Positions 6,348 through 12,546 of a stretch of 26,413 bases of DNA are shown piece by piece (position 1 is the first letter of the stretch; every line of letters begins with the position of its first letter). The notes beneath the pieces were generated by a model. It did no database searches, was not told where the DNA came from, and was given only the letters and a program-made list of their open reading frames with translations. Origin of the DNA: Hominenteromicrobium sp900549945 (GTDB taxonomy: Bacteria; Bacillota; Clostridia; Oscillospirales; Acutalibacteraceae); assembly GCA_902472305.1 (NCBI GenBank), contig CABRNK010000030.1, forward strand, positions 1 through 26,413. The letters are read 5' to 3'. The translations under genes were made by a program, and so were the position numbers.

Positions 6348-7241
6348 GTGAAGAGCCTCGTGCGCAAGCATTTCATCTGGTTTTATAACAAAATGGACGG
6401 GGATGCGATCGATTCCTATGCGGCGCAGGTCTCGTTCTGGATTCTAATCGCCTTCATTCCGTTTCTGATGTTCCTGCTCACCTTGTCGCAGCTGATCCGC
6501 TTCGAGGATACGACGCTGCTTTTCGCCTTTGCAAACGTGATGCCCGCGCCGGTGGACGAGCTGCTGCGCCTGCTGTTCAGCGAGATCCGCGCGCCGGAGG
6601 GCATCCTCTCGATGACGGCGATCATCTGCGTGTGGTCGGCCTCCACAAGCATGCTCGCGCTGGTCAAGGGCCTGTACGCGGTATTCGACGTGCCGAAAAA
6701 ACGCAATTACTTTTTCATGCGCGCACTCGCGATCGTTTACACGCTGGCGCTCGCAGTGATCCTGCTCGTGAGCATCGGCCTGCTCGTATTCGGCGACATG
6801 CTCTATGAATGGCTGCTCGGCTACCTGCCGCCTGTATTCCCGCGGATCATCAATGAATTTAAGCCGCTGATGGGCTTTCTGATTTTGCTCCTTTTCTTCT
6901 GGCTGATGTTCATCGCGATTCCGCGGCGGCGGGTATCGTGGCGGAACGCCTTCTGGGGTGCGGCGTTTGCGGCGGCGGGCTGGGTTCTCTTCTCCACCTT
7001 CTTTTCTATTTTTGTCGAAAACTTTTCGAATTATGCAACGATCTACGGCAGTCTCGCCGCAATCGTCATTTTGATGATGTGGCTATTCATATGTATGTAT
7101 ATCCTGCTGATCGGCGGGGAGCTCGCCATGTGGCTGCAAACGAGCAGCATCAAATCGGATGTGCGCCGCCTTTTACGTGCCTTTCGGCGCAAAAAGGCAG
7201 CGCAGAAGGGAGACGATACAGATGATAAAACGAAGCAATAG
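6348..7241 (+). CDS. YihY/BrkB family inner-membrane protein
   Basis: 297 residues of the YihY/virulence factor BrkB family, once mislabelled ribonuclease BN. It is an integral cytoplasmic-membrane protein with about six helices; the transport or envelope role is unresolved. Diagnostic features are the N-terminal DAIDSYAAQVSFWILIAFIPFLMFLL, the central WSASTSMLALVKGLYAVFDVPKKRNYF and the C-terminal FSNYATIYGSLAAIVILMMWLFICMYILLIGGELA. The start is the GTG at 6348, seven bases after GGGAGG (6335-6340). No in-frame ATG is better placed. The C-terminal tail is basic and cytosolic. The next gene starts 20 bases before this stop, so the two are translationally coupled. Confidence 0.93.
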   Translation: MKSLVRKHFIWFYNKMDGDAIDSYAAQVSFWILIAFIPFLMFLLTLSQLIRFEDTTLLFAFANVMPAPVDELLRLLFSEIRAPEGILSMTAIICVWSASTSMLALVKGLYAVFDVPKKRNYFFMRALAIVYTLALAVILLVSIGLLVFGDMLYEWLLGYLPPVFPRIINEFKPLMGFLILLLFFWLMFIAIPRRRVSWRNAFWGAAFAAAGWVLFSTFFSIFVENFSNYATIYGSLAAIVILMMWLFICMYILLIGGELAMWLQTSSIKSDVRRLLRAFRRKKAAQKGDDTDDKTKQ

Positions 7242-7791
7242 GCATGCCGGCAGTGCGGCGGCCCTTCTTGCGGCCATGCTGCTGCTCACCGGCTGCGGCG
7301 CAAAGCCCGCCCCCGCGGATACCGGCGGCACGGCGCCCGCGGCGGAGAGCGCCGCCTCGCCCGCCGAGACGGGCACAACTGACGCAGTTTCGGCGCAGGA
7401 CGTCCCCGTCTTTGTGCCGAACGACAGCGGCCTGACGCAGTACACGCTTGCGGGTGAAACGGCGGATGCCGCCGCGCTCGTGGAAGCAATGGCGGAGTAC
7501 GGCGCGTTTCCCGCAGACGTCGCGCTCGAGGCACTCGACGAATCGGACGGCGCGGTCCGCCTGCAATTTTCCGGCGCGCTTCAGACCTACCTGAACGATT
7601 CGACCACGGCGGCCTCTCTGGAGGCGATTTCCAAGACGTTCCGCGCGTTTTACGAGGCGGCGGGCCGCCCGGTCGACACCCTCGAGGTCTACGCGGCCGG
7701 CGAGCCCGTGACGGTCGGCGGCGTCGCGATCGACTGCACGGCACTGATGTACGGCGAACTGCCGGTTTCCGGTGTTGTGGAAAATCCCTGA
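7222..7791 (+). CDS. lipoprotein with GerMN-like domain
   Basis: 189 residues. The signal sequence has lipobox LLTGCG (Cys at about residue 24). An Ala/Pro/Thr-rich linker to about residue 65 is followed by a domain with the pattern of GerMN: TLAGETADAAALVEAMAEYG, then LEALDESDGAVRLQFSGALQTYL, LEAISKTFRAFYEAAGRPVDTLEVYAAGEPV. GerMN domains occur in germination lipoprotein GerM and other exported proteins and probably bind a ligand or a protein. The assignment is by motif resemblance and moderate. The ATG at 7222 lies ten bases after AAGGGAG, inside the end of the YihY gene, and no promoter separates them. Confidence 0.8.
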   Translation: MIKRSNRHAGSAAALLAAMLLLTGCGAKPAPADTGGTAPAAESAASPAETGTTDAVSAQDVPVFVPNDSGLTQYTLAGETADAAALVEAMAEYGAFPADVALEALDESDGAVRLQFSGALQTYLNDSTTAASLEAISKTFRAFYEAAGRPVDTLEVYAAGEPVTVGGVAIDCTALMYGELPVSGVVENP

Positions 7792-7833
7792 CGGGCGCAA
7801 AAATACCGCGCAAAAAATTTGGAGGAATGGGAA

Positions 7834-8262
7834 ATGAAAATTCTGGTGATTGACGGGCAGGGCGGCAAGATGGGCGCGGCCCTGACCGAGCAGCTTCTCA
7901 AAAACATACCGGACGCAGAGCTGATCGCGGTCGGCACAAACAGCATGGCGACCGCGGCGATGCTGCGCGCAGGCGCACACGCGGCGGCAACCGGCGAAAA
8001 CCCGGTGATCGTCAACAGCGCTTGGGCAGACGTAATCGTCGGCCCGATCGGCATCATTGCGGCGAACGCCCTGCTCGGCGAGATCACGCCGAAAATGGCG
8101 GCGGCGGTTTCCGAAAGCCGCGCGCGCAAGATTCTGGTGCCGGTAAACCGCTGCGCGGTCAGCGTAGTCGGCGTACAGGAAAAGACGCTTTCCGAATACG
8201 TGCGCGAAGCGGCGGCAACAGCGGGCGCGGCCCGCGGCGAGATCGCGGAATCGCGTGTATAA
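7834..8262 (+). CDS. DUF3842 family protein with repeat-derived C-terminus
   Basis: 142 residues, cytosolic. The N-terminus MKILVIDGQGGKMGAALTEQLL is a Rossmann-like glycine-rich start typical of DUF3842, and the segments SAWADVIVGPIGIIAANALLGEITPKMA and ILVPVNRCAVSVVGVQEKTLSEYV also match that family. Its function is unknown. GGAGG at 7821-7825 is eight bases before the ATG. The last 13 residues (from 8221, ending GEIAESRV) are encoded by the first unit of the tandem repeat array, and the TAA stop lies in a hairpin loop of that repeat. Family members normally end shortly after the SEYV helix, so the tail looks added. It is the third gene of the YihY operon. Confidence 0.87.
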   Translation: MKILVIDGQGGKMGAALTEQLLKNIPDAELIAVGTNSMATAAMLRAGAHAAATGENPVIVNSAWADVIVGPIGIIAANALLGEITPKMAAAVSESRARKILVPVNRCAVSVVGVQEKTLSEYVREAAATAGAARGEIAESRV

Positions 8263-8671
8263 ACACGCTTCGCCGGTGCTGGAAAGAAACTGCTTGATCG
8301 CGGCGAAGGCGTGCAGCAACGCGATAAAAACCGCGCGTACTTGGCGGGCGCGGCCCGCGGCGAGGTCGCGGAATCGCGTGTATGAACACGCTTCGCCGGT
8401 GCTGGAAAGAACTGCTTGATCGCGGCGGAGGCGCACGGCGACGCGATAAAAACCGCGCGCACTTGGCGGGCGCGGCCCGTGGCGAGATCGCGGAATCGCG
8501 TGTATAAACACGCTTCGCCGGTGCTGGAAAGAACTGCTTGATCGCGGCGGAGGCGTGCAGCAACGCGATAAAAACCGCGCGCACTTGGCGGGCGCGGCCC
8601 GCGGCGAGATCGCGGAATCGCGTGTATGAACACGCTTCGCCGATGCAGGAAAGAAACTGCTTGGTCGCGGC
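8221..8671 (+). repeat. tandem array A of a ~122-bp structured repeat (3.7 copies)
   Basis: Unit starts are at 8221, 8344, 8466 and 8588 (periods 123, 122, 122). The fourth unit diverges after about 8671. Each unit begins with the hairpin GCGGGCGCGGCCCGC, then a GCGTGT-ATRA-ACACGC hairpin, then CTTCGCCGGTGC, then TTGATCGCG that can pair with CGCGATAAA around a variable loop, and ends in CGCGCACTTG. Units 1 and 3 carry TATAAA in the second loop, units 2 and 4 TATGAA. The period is not a multiple of three, so the array is not a coding repeat. The first unit overlaps the end of the DUF3842 gene. The same family recurs inverted at 12186-12546. Confidence 0.95.
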
Positions 8672-8719
8672 AGGGACCACTGCGGCGCAGAATACGAATC
8701 AAAGGAATGGGAAAAGCAC

Positions 8720-9547
8720 ATGAAAACAGAGCAGGTATACACGCGCAGCGCAACCTTTCAAAAATTCGAGGTACTCAAAACCAACCGCAACAAGCGGCAC
8801 AAATACGGCGAATTTTTCGTCGAGGGCGTGCGGAACATCAACAACGCCGTCGAAAACGGCTGGCAGATCGTCTCGTTCCTCTACGACGGCGACCGCAAGC
8901 TCTCGGACTGGGCGAAGGATAAGCTGGCTCGGGTGCGCACACAGGTCAATTACGCGCTGAGCGGCGAGCTCCTTGCCGCACTCAGCAGCAAGGAGGATAC
9001 CTCGGAGCTGCTCGCTGTCATTAAAATGCGCGACGACGATTTCGAGCGCATTCCGCTGTCTGAAAATCCGCTGATTGCACTATTCGACCGCCCCTCGAAC
9101 CACGGCAATCTGGGCACAATCCTGCGCTCATGCGATGCCCTCGGCGTAGAGGGCCTGATCCTCACAGGGCACGGCGTTGATTTATACGATCCGGACGTGG
9201 TTTCCTCCACAATGGGCTCATTTTTCTGCGTGCCGGCGGTGCGTATGTCAGACAATACTTCGGTTTTCGCCCTAATCGACCGGCTGAAGGCACGCTATCC
9301 GGGCTTTCAGCTCATTGGCACGACGGCGCACCACGAAAAAATGATTTCCGATGTGGATTTCACCAAGCCGACCATGCTGATGATCGGCAACGAAACCGAG
9401 GGGCTCCGCCGCATCTACAAGGAACGCAGTGATACACTCGTGACAATTCCGATGAATCCGCGCGGCTCAGCGAGCTCTTTCAATGTAGCCTGCGCCGCCA
9501 CGGTCATGTTTTACGAGGCCGTGCGCCAGCGGTCCGCCCTGCGATAA
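8720..9547 (+). CDS. SpoU/TrmH-family RNA 2'-O-methyltransferase
   Basis: 275 residues, an S-adenosylmethionine-dependent ribose methyltransferase of the SPOUT superfamily acting on rRNA or tRNA. The N-terminal substrate-binding part (about 1-110, with RHKYGEFFVEGVRNINNAVENG) precedes the trefoil-knot domain. Motif 1 is NHGNLGTILRSCDALG with the conserved Asn and Arg, motif 2 is MLMIGNETEGL and motif 3 is IPMNPRGSASSFNVACAATVMFYE. The exact nucleotide target cannot be predicted. AAAGGAA lies about 13 bases before the ATG. It follows array A in the same direction and ends at a strong terminator. It may be co-transcribed with the YihY operon through the array, since no clear promoter is seen just upstream. 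Confidence 0.93.
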   Translation: MKTEQVYTRSATFQKFEVLKTNRNKRHKYGEFFVEGVRNINNAVENGWQIVSFLYDGDRKLSDWAKDKLARVRTQVNYALSGELLAALSSKEDTSELLAVIKMRDDDFERIPLSENPLIALFDRPSNHGNLGTILRSCDALGVEGLILTGHGVDLYDPDVVSSTMGSFFCVPAVRMSDNTSVFALIDRLKARYPGFQLIGTTAHHEKMISDVDFTKPTMLMIGNETEGLRRIYKERSDTLVTIPMNPRGSASSFNVACAATVMFYEAVRQRSALR

Positions 9548-9561
9548 GTCTGATACCCTTT

Positions 9562-9588
9562 AAAGAGCCGCTTTCACGGCTCTTTTTT
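9562..9588. terminator. bidirectional terminator
   Basis: AAAGAGCCG (9562-9570) pairs with CGGCTCTTT (9577-9585), followed by TTTCATTTT on the plus strand and by AAAGGGTATC on the other, so it mainly serves the methyltransferase gene. It overlaps the stop codon of the convergent HTH gene at 9574. Confidence 0.88.
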
Positions 9589-9840
9589 CATTTTACACCG
9601 ACTATTGCGGCTCTCGAGAAATTCCTCCGCGCCGAAAGGGGTGTAATCGTCGTCCGCCAGATATTCCATCGGCACGCCCAGAAACCGCGCGATGATGTAC
9701 AGCGACCGCACGCTCGGTTCATTCCGCCCGGTTTCGTAATAGGTGTATGTCGTCCTCGAGCGGCCGATCTCCCGCGCCACGGCGCTCTGGGCGTATCCCG
9801 CCGCCGTGCGGTAAAACCGCAGCTTGTCACCCAGCGTCAT
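9574..9840 (-). CDS. small XRE-type HTH regulator
   Basis: 88 residues, a Cro/CI-type DNA-binding protein that is little more than the helix-turn-helix domain. The HTH is at about 4-58 (LGDKLRFYRTAAGYAQSAVAREIGRSRTTYTYYETGRNEPSVRSLYIIARFLGV in outline), with the usual glycine turn and a YYETGRNEPS recognition region, and a short basic tail. The start ATG overlaps the TGA stop of the next HTH gene upstream (ATGA at 9837-9840), so the two are translationally coupled. The stop lies inside the terminator hairpin. Likely an autoregulating repressor; the partner is unknown. Confidence 0.88.
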   Translation of the reverse strand: MTLGDKLRFYRTAAGYAQSAVAREIGRSRTTYTYYETGRNEPSVRSLYIIARFLGVPMEYLADDDYTPFGAEEFLESRNSRCKMKKEP

Positions 9841-10076
9841 CTGCCATTTCCCCGCTTCACACCGGCCGCCGCGGCTTCCGGGCGCTCGTCGAAAAGCGCT
9901 TCCATTTCAACGCCGAGCACCCGCGCGATCTGCAGCGTGCGCCGGATGCTCGGCTGCACCCGATCCCGTTCATAGTGCGACAGGGCGCTTCTGTCCACAT
10001 ACAAAAGCGCCGCCAGCCGCGCCTGTGAATACCCGCATGCTCTGCGGTAATACCGCAGATTTTGTCCGAAAGTCAT
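9837..10076 (-). CDS. small XRE-type HTH regulator
   Basis: 79 residues, an XRE/Cro-type HTH at about 5-60 (GQNLRYYRRACGYSQARLAALLYVD, then RSALSHYERDRVQPSIRRTLQIARVLGVEMEALF), with an Ala-rich and basic tail. AAGGAAGG about ten bases before the ATG gives a strong start. It is the first gene of a two-gene HTH operon, divergent from the HTH gene at 10180. The palindrome at 10102-10119 lies in its leader or promoter and is the natural operator candidate. Confidence 0.88.
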   Translation of the reverse strand: MTFGQNLRYYRRACGYSQARLAALLYVDRSALSHYERDRVQPSIRRTLQIARVLGVEMEALFDERPEAAAAGVKRGNGR

Positions 10077-10101
10077 TGAACTACCTTCCTTTCTTTTCCA
10101 T

Positions 10102-10119
10102 TACACCTTATTAGGTGTA
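10102..10119. promoter_or_regulatory. 18-bp inverted repeat, putative XRE operator
   Basis: TACACCT and AGGTGTA form perfect seven-bp arms around TATT between two divergent HTH genes. The -10-like TATGAT at 10147-10152 for the plus-strand gene and AT-rich sequence toward the minus-strand gene lie on either side, so a dimer bound here could act on both. No experiment supports it. Confidence 0.6.
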
Positions 10120-10179
10120 CATAATCATATCGGTCACGGAATAAAGTATGATGTGTATGGGGAAAGCGGGGTGACCGAA

Positions 10180-10404
10180 ATGTACTGTTATCCTATGCTC
10201 CGCAACATGCGCGAAGATCATGATTTGGAGCAAGCAGCCATTGCAAAGCTGCTGAAAACAACGCAGCAGCAATATTCAAAATATGAACTTGGGGTACAGG
10301 AAATTCCGGTTCACCATTTGATAACGCTCGCCGATTTCTACGGCGTGTCTACCGATTATCTTTTAGGTCGGACAAAGCACTCCGATTCCTTCCCGCAGCG
10401 ATAG
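10180..10404 (+). CDS. small XRE-type HTH regulator
   Basis: 74 residues, an HTH_3 domain with MLRNMREDHDLEQAAIAKLL, then TTQQQYSKYELGVQEIPVHHLITLADFYGVSTDYLLGRT, which is the standard Clostridia form of stand-alone Cro/CI regulators. The ATG at 10180 follows GCGGGGTGA by about six bases. A GTG at 10171 in the same frame, after GGGGAAAG, is an equally possible start. It is divergent from the two-gene HTH operon and followed by a hairpin terminator. The base composition from here to about 11.1 kb is much more AT-rich than the surrounding genes, suggesting transfer. Confidence 0.88.
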   Translation: MYCYPMLRNMREDHDLEQAAIAKLLKTTQQQYSKYELGVQEIPVHHLITLADFYGVSTDYLLGRTKHSDSFPQR

Positions 10405-10429
10405 ACGACATTTTCCGACATAAAAAGCA

Positions 10430-10452
10430 GAGGATCGACGATGTCGATCCTC
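10430..10452 (+). terminator. hairpin terminator of the HTH gene
   Basis: GAGGATCGAC pairs perfectly with GTCGATCCTC around a GAT loop, followed by AAATCATTTTATT. The T tract is interrupted, so strength is moderate. Confidence 0.65.
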
Positions 10453-10520
10453 AAATCATTTTATTCACACCATTGATCGATATTCTTTCTATTGTTCTCA
10501 TACTCTGTACCTCTTCGAAT

Positions 10521-10558
10521 TACGATATACGTAATAATATCACAAAATACGTATTATT
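10521..10558 (+). promoter_or_regulatory. possible operator with repeated ATACGTA elements
   Basis: Upstream of the HTH gene at 10600 lie ATACGTAATAAT (about 10527-10538) and ATACGTATTATT (about 10547-10558). They start 20 bp apart, roughly two helical turns. The first is inside GATAT-N8-ATATC arms and the second contains the palindrome AATACGTATT. This is a plausible binding site for a small HTH regulator. No clean -35/-10 pair is seen with it. Confidence 0.4.
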
Positions 10559-10599
10559 GCAACATAATCCGATAAAATATACCGAAAGAGGTGATGAGA

Positions 10600-10860
10600 T
10601 TGATTCACGTCAAGCTCTCTCGGATTTTAGGTGAAAAGCGGATAACACAGGCCGAGCTTTCCCGGATGACGGGCATTCGCCCCGCAACAATCAATGAACT
10701 TTATCACGAATTGGCCGAGCGCGTCAATTTAGAGCATCTGGATTTGATCTGTGAGGCTCTGAACTGTGAGCTTTCGGATTTATTGGAGCGCACCCCCAGT
10801 CCAATTCCCAAAGCAGACCGCACGCGTGCGGGTTTTAAAAAGAATAATACCGATTTCTAA
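10600..10860 (+). CDS. small XRE-type HTH regulator (HTH_26-like)
   Basis: 86 residues from a TTG start: MIHVKLSRILGEKRITQAELSRMTGIRPATINELYHELAERVNLEHLDLICEALNCELSDLLE in outline, the common short Cro/CI-type protein of Firmicutes phages and conjugative elements, then a basic Lys/Arg-rich tail. The TTG at 10600 is chosen because GAGGTGAT (10588-10595) is a near-perfect anti-16S match with its GAGG eight bases before it. ATG at 10594 or GTG at 10591 in the same frame would sit too close to that site. It lies 15 bases upstream of the next HTH gene, probably in one operon. Confidence 0.86.
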   Translation: MIHVKLSRILGEKRITQAELSRMTGIRPATINELYHELAERVNLEHLDLICEALNCELSDLLERTPSPIPKADRTRAGFKKNNTDF

Positions 10861-10875
10861 GATTAGGCGAAAAAA

Positions 10876-11118
10876 ATGACATATTCCGACGCTATTATAA
10901 AAAGACTGACCGAAATATGCGAAAACCGGCACATCACAGTCAATAAACTTGCCACGCTCTCGGGGATTACGCAAAGTACGATGCAGGACTTGATGACGGG
11001 AAAAACCAAAAATCCCAAGCTGAAAACACTGCATAAAATTGCCGTGGGCCTGAGCATGACCGTTTCCGAATTATTGGATTTTGAAGAATTAAATGAATCT
11101 ATTTTCGATGACGAATAA
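10876..11118 (+). CDS. small XRE-type HTH regulator (HTH_26-like)
   Basis: 80 residues: IIKRLTEICENRHITVNKLATLSGITQSTMQDLMTGKTKNPKLKTLHKIAVGLSMTVSELLD covers the whole HTH domain and leaves only an acidic C-terminal tail (EELNESIFDDE). Such proteins are typical of defective prophages and integrative elements. The ribosome binding site is weak (TTAGGCG). It is probably coupled to the gene ending at 10860, and its stop overlaps the terminator at 11117-11147. AT-rich like its neighbour. Confidence 0.88.
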   Translation: MTYSDAIIKRLTEICENRHITVNKLATLSGITQSTMQDLMTGKTKNPKLKTLHKIAVGLSMTVSELLDFEELNESIFDDE

Positions 11119-11147
11119 ACCGCTTCCGCAATTGACGGAGGCGGTTT
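11117..11147. terminator. bidirectional terminator
   Basis: AAACCGCTTCCG (11117-11128) pairs with CGGAGGCGGTTT (11136-11147) with one G-T wobble, followed by TCTTATCC on the plus strand. It lies between the convergent HTH and DUF5131 genes. Confidence 0.8.
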
Positions 11148-11175
11148 TCTTATCCATCCAGATCTGCGCGCGGTT

Positions 11176-12078
11176 TTAGTTCCTGTTCTGTCCTCCCTTT
11201 GGGTCGAGCACCATGCACCGCGTGCAGCGGGCGCAGCCGTTGCAGGTCAGGCGGCTACCGCAGCGCCCGCACTGCGGGCCGAAATACGGCGTATACAGCC
11301 GCTCTGGCGGAAGCTCGCCGAATTCGTCCTCCAGATAAAACCGCATCGGCCGCCCGCGAAACGACATGCCGGACTTAAACGCCATCTCGCTCTGCACGCG
11401 CTTGTTCGGCATGAAATACCGCCGGCCGTCCTTGATGAAGTTCGTGCCCGTCTCGATGAAATTGAACGTCACCGCGTGCGCGCGGCACTGGCCGGCCAGC
11501 GCGCGCACCCAATCAAAATTGCACGGGCGCGCGCCGTCGTAATTCTCGCCGCCGCAGATCACCTGCTCGATCTGCCCTTCGGCCAGATATTTTTCAATAT
11601 CGACCGGGCCGATCAGCGGCGCGGTCATAATGCCCTTGTGCCGAAACGGCAGGCTGTGTAAAATCGGGATGCGCTCGTCCGCGCGGCGCTGGTTTTCGCA
11701 CGTCACGTTGAAAAAGACGTTTTCCCAGCCGCGCCCCCAGTTGACCGGCAGGCACTTTTCCACGCGCTCCGGCCGCTTCGTCAGCAGATAAAACACGACG
11801 TCCCGGCGCTGGCTGATGATCTCCCATGCCTCCCGGCGCCACGGGTCGGCCTCCTCGAGGAAAAAGTCGGAGGTCATGCAGACGCGGAGCTGCTCGCCGC
11901 TTTTCACCTTATAATTCCCCGCGCGGTCGCGGCTCAGCGGGTAGCGAAAGCCCGTTTTCGTGCGGTAGATCTCCGCGCCGTTTTTGCCGCGCTGGCTGTC
12001 CAGAAAATACATGTAGCAGTGCGCGCAGCCCTCACTGCATTTGACGCACCCGTGCCACGGATTCCAAATATCGTGCAT
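11176..12078 (-). CDS. DUF5131 (phage Gp37/Gp68-like) radical-SAM-related protein
   Basis: 300 residues of the DUF5131 family (phage Gp37/Gp68), related to radical SAM proteins. The N-terminus WNPWHGCVKCSEGCAHCYMYFLD carries the cysteine set C11, C14, C18 and C21 that could hold a 4Fe-4S cluster. VCMTSDFFLEEADPWR, YLLTKRPERV, NVFFNVTCENQRRADERIP and the segment GIMTAPLIGPVDI also match the family. The C-terminus ends with five cysteines in a ribbon-like pattern (CGRCGSRLTCNGCARCTRC). The reaction is unknown. The start ATG at 12078 follows AAGGCGGG by about eight bases. It lies downstream of glycerate kinase with array B between them. A hairpin with GCGCAG/CTGCGC arms (about 12108-12124) is in the leader. 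Confidence 0.87.
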   Translation of the reverse strand: MHDIWNPWHGCVKCSEGCAHCYMYFLDSQRGKNGAEIYRTKTGFRYPLSRDRAGNYKVKSGEQLRVCMTSDFFLEEADPWRREAWEIISQRRDVVFYLLTKRPERVEKCLPVNWGRGWENVFFNVTCENQRRADERIPILHSLPFRHKGIMTAPLIGPVDIEKYLAEGQIEQVICGGENYDGARPCNFDWVRALAGQCRAHAVTFNFIETGTNFIKDGRRYFMPNKRVQSEMAFKSGMSFRGRPMRFYLEDEFGELPPERLYTPYFGPQCGRCGSRLTCNGCARCTRCMVLDPKGGQNRN

Positions 12079-12185
12079 TTTGCACCCGCCTTTCTATCCG
12101 CCATGAAGCGCAGCTTCTCCTGCGCCGCAGACCGCACCTGCCGTCCCTATCCCCTTACCGCGGCACGCTGCCGCCGTGCCTGCCT
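12079..12185 (-). other. hairpin-rich leader between array B and the DUF5131 gene
   Basis: No gene is seen here. On the minus strand GGCACG-N-CGTGCC (about 12160-12180) and GCGCAG-N-CTGCGC (about 12108-12124) can fold. The sequence GCGGCACGCTGCCGCC near 12160 nearly repeats GCGGCACGTTGCCGCC near 12550, so these copies flank array B on both sides. Confidence 0.45.
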
Positions 12186-12546
12186 AGTGCAAACGGCTTT
12201 TCATCGCATCGCCGTGCGTCCCCGCCGCGACCAAAAAGCCCCTTTCCCGCACGGGCGAAGCGTGCTTATGCACGCGACTCCGCGACCTCGCCGCGGGCCG
12301 CGCCCGCCAAGTGCAAACGGCTTTTCATCGCATCGCCGTGCTCCCCCGCCGCGACCGAAAAGCCCCTTTCCCGCACCGGCGAAGCGTGCTTATGCACGCG
12401 ATTCCGCGACCTCGCCGCGGGCCGCGCCCGCCGCGCCCGCCAAGTGCAAACGGCTTTTCATCGCATCGCCGTGCGTCCCCGCCGCGACCGAAAAGCCCCT
12501 TTCCCGCACCGGCGAAGCGTGCTTATGCACGCGATTCCGCGACTTC
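12186..12546 (-). repeat. tandem array B of the same structured repeat (about 3 copies)
   Basis: Read on the plus strand, units begin (AGTGCAAACGG) at 12186, 12310 and 12443 (periods 124 and 133, the latter from a 9-bp CCGCGCCCG duplication). Read on the minus strand each unit has the order of array A: GCGGGCGCGGCCCGC, then TCGCGGAATCGCG, a GCGTGC-ATAA-GCACGC hairpin, then CTTCGCCGGTGC, then TTTTCGGTCGC that can pair with GCGATGAAAA, then TTTGCACTTG. The family relationship to array A is clear, with changes concentrated in loops or compensated in stems. The array begins inside the last eight codons of glycerate kinase. Confidence 0.93.

Noticed and set aside
8221..8671. CRISPR array
   Set aside because: The period is about 122 bp with the whole unit conserved; there are no unique spacers between short repeats and no cas genes.
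7150..8742. Long minus-strand open frames of up to 530 codons across the GerMN, DUF3842 and array A region
   Set aside because: They are antisense to genes with good start sites, have Arg/Ala-rich composition typical of GC-rich shadow frames, and cross a 122-bp repeat whose period shifts the frame.
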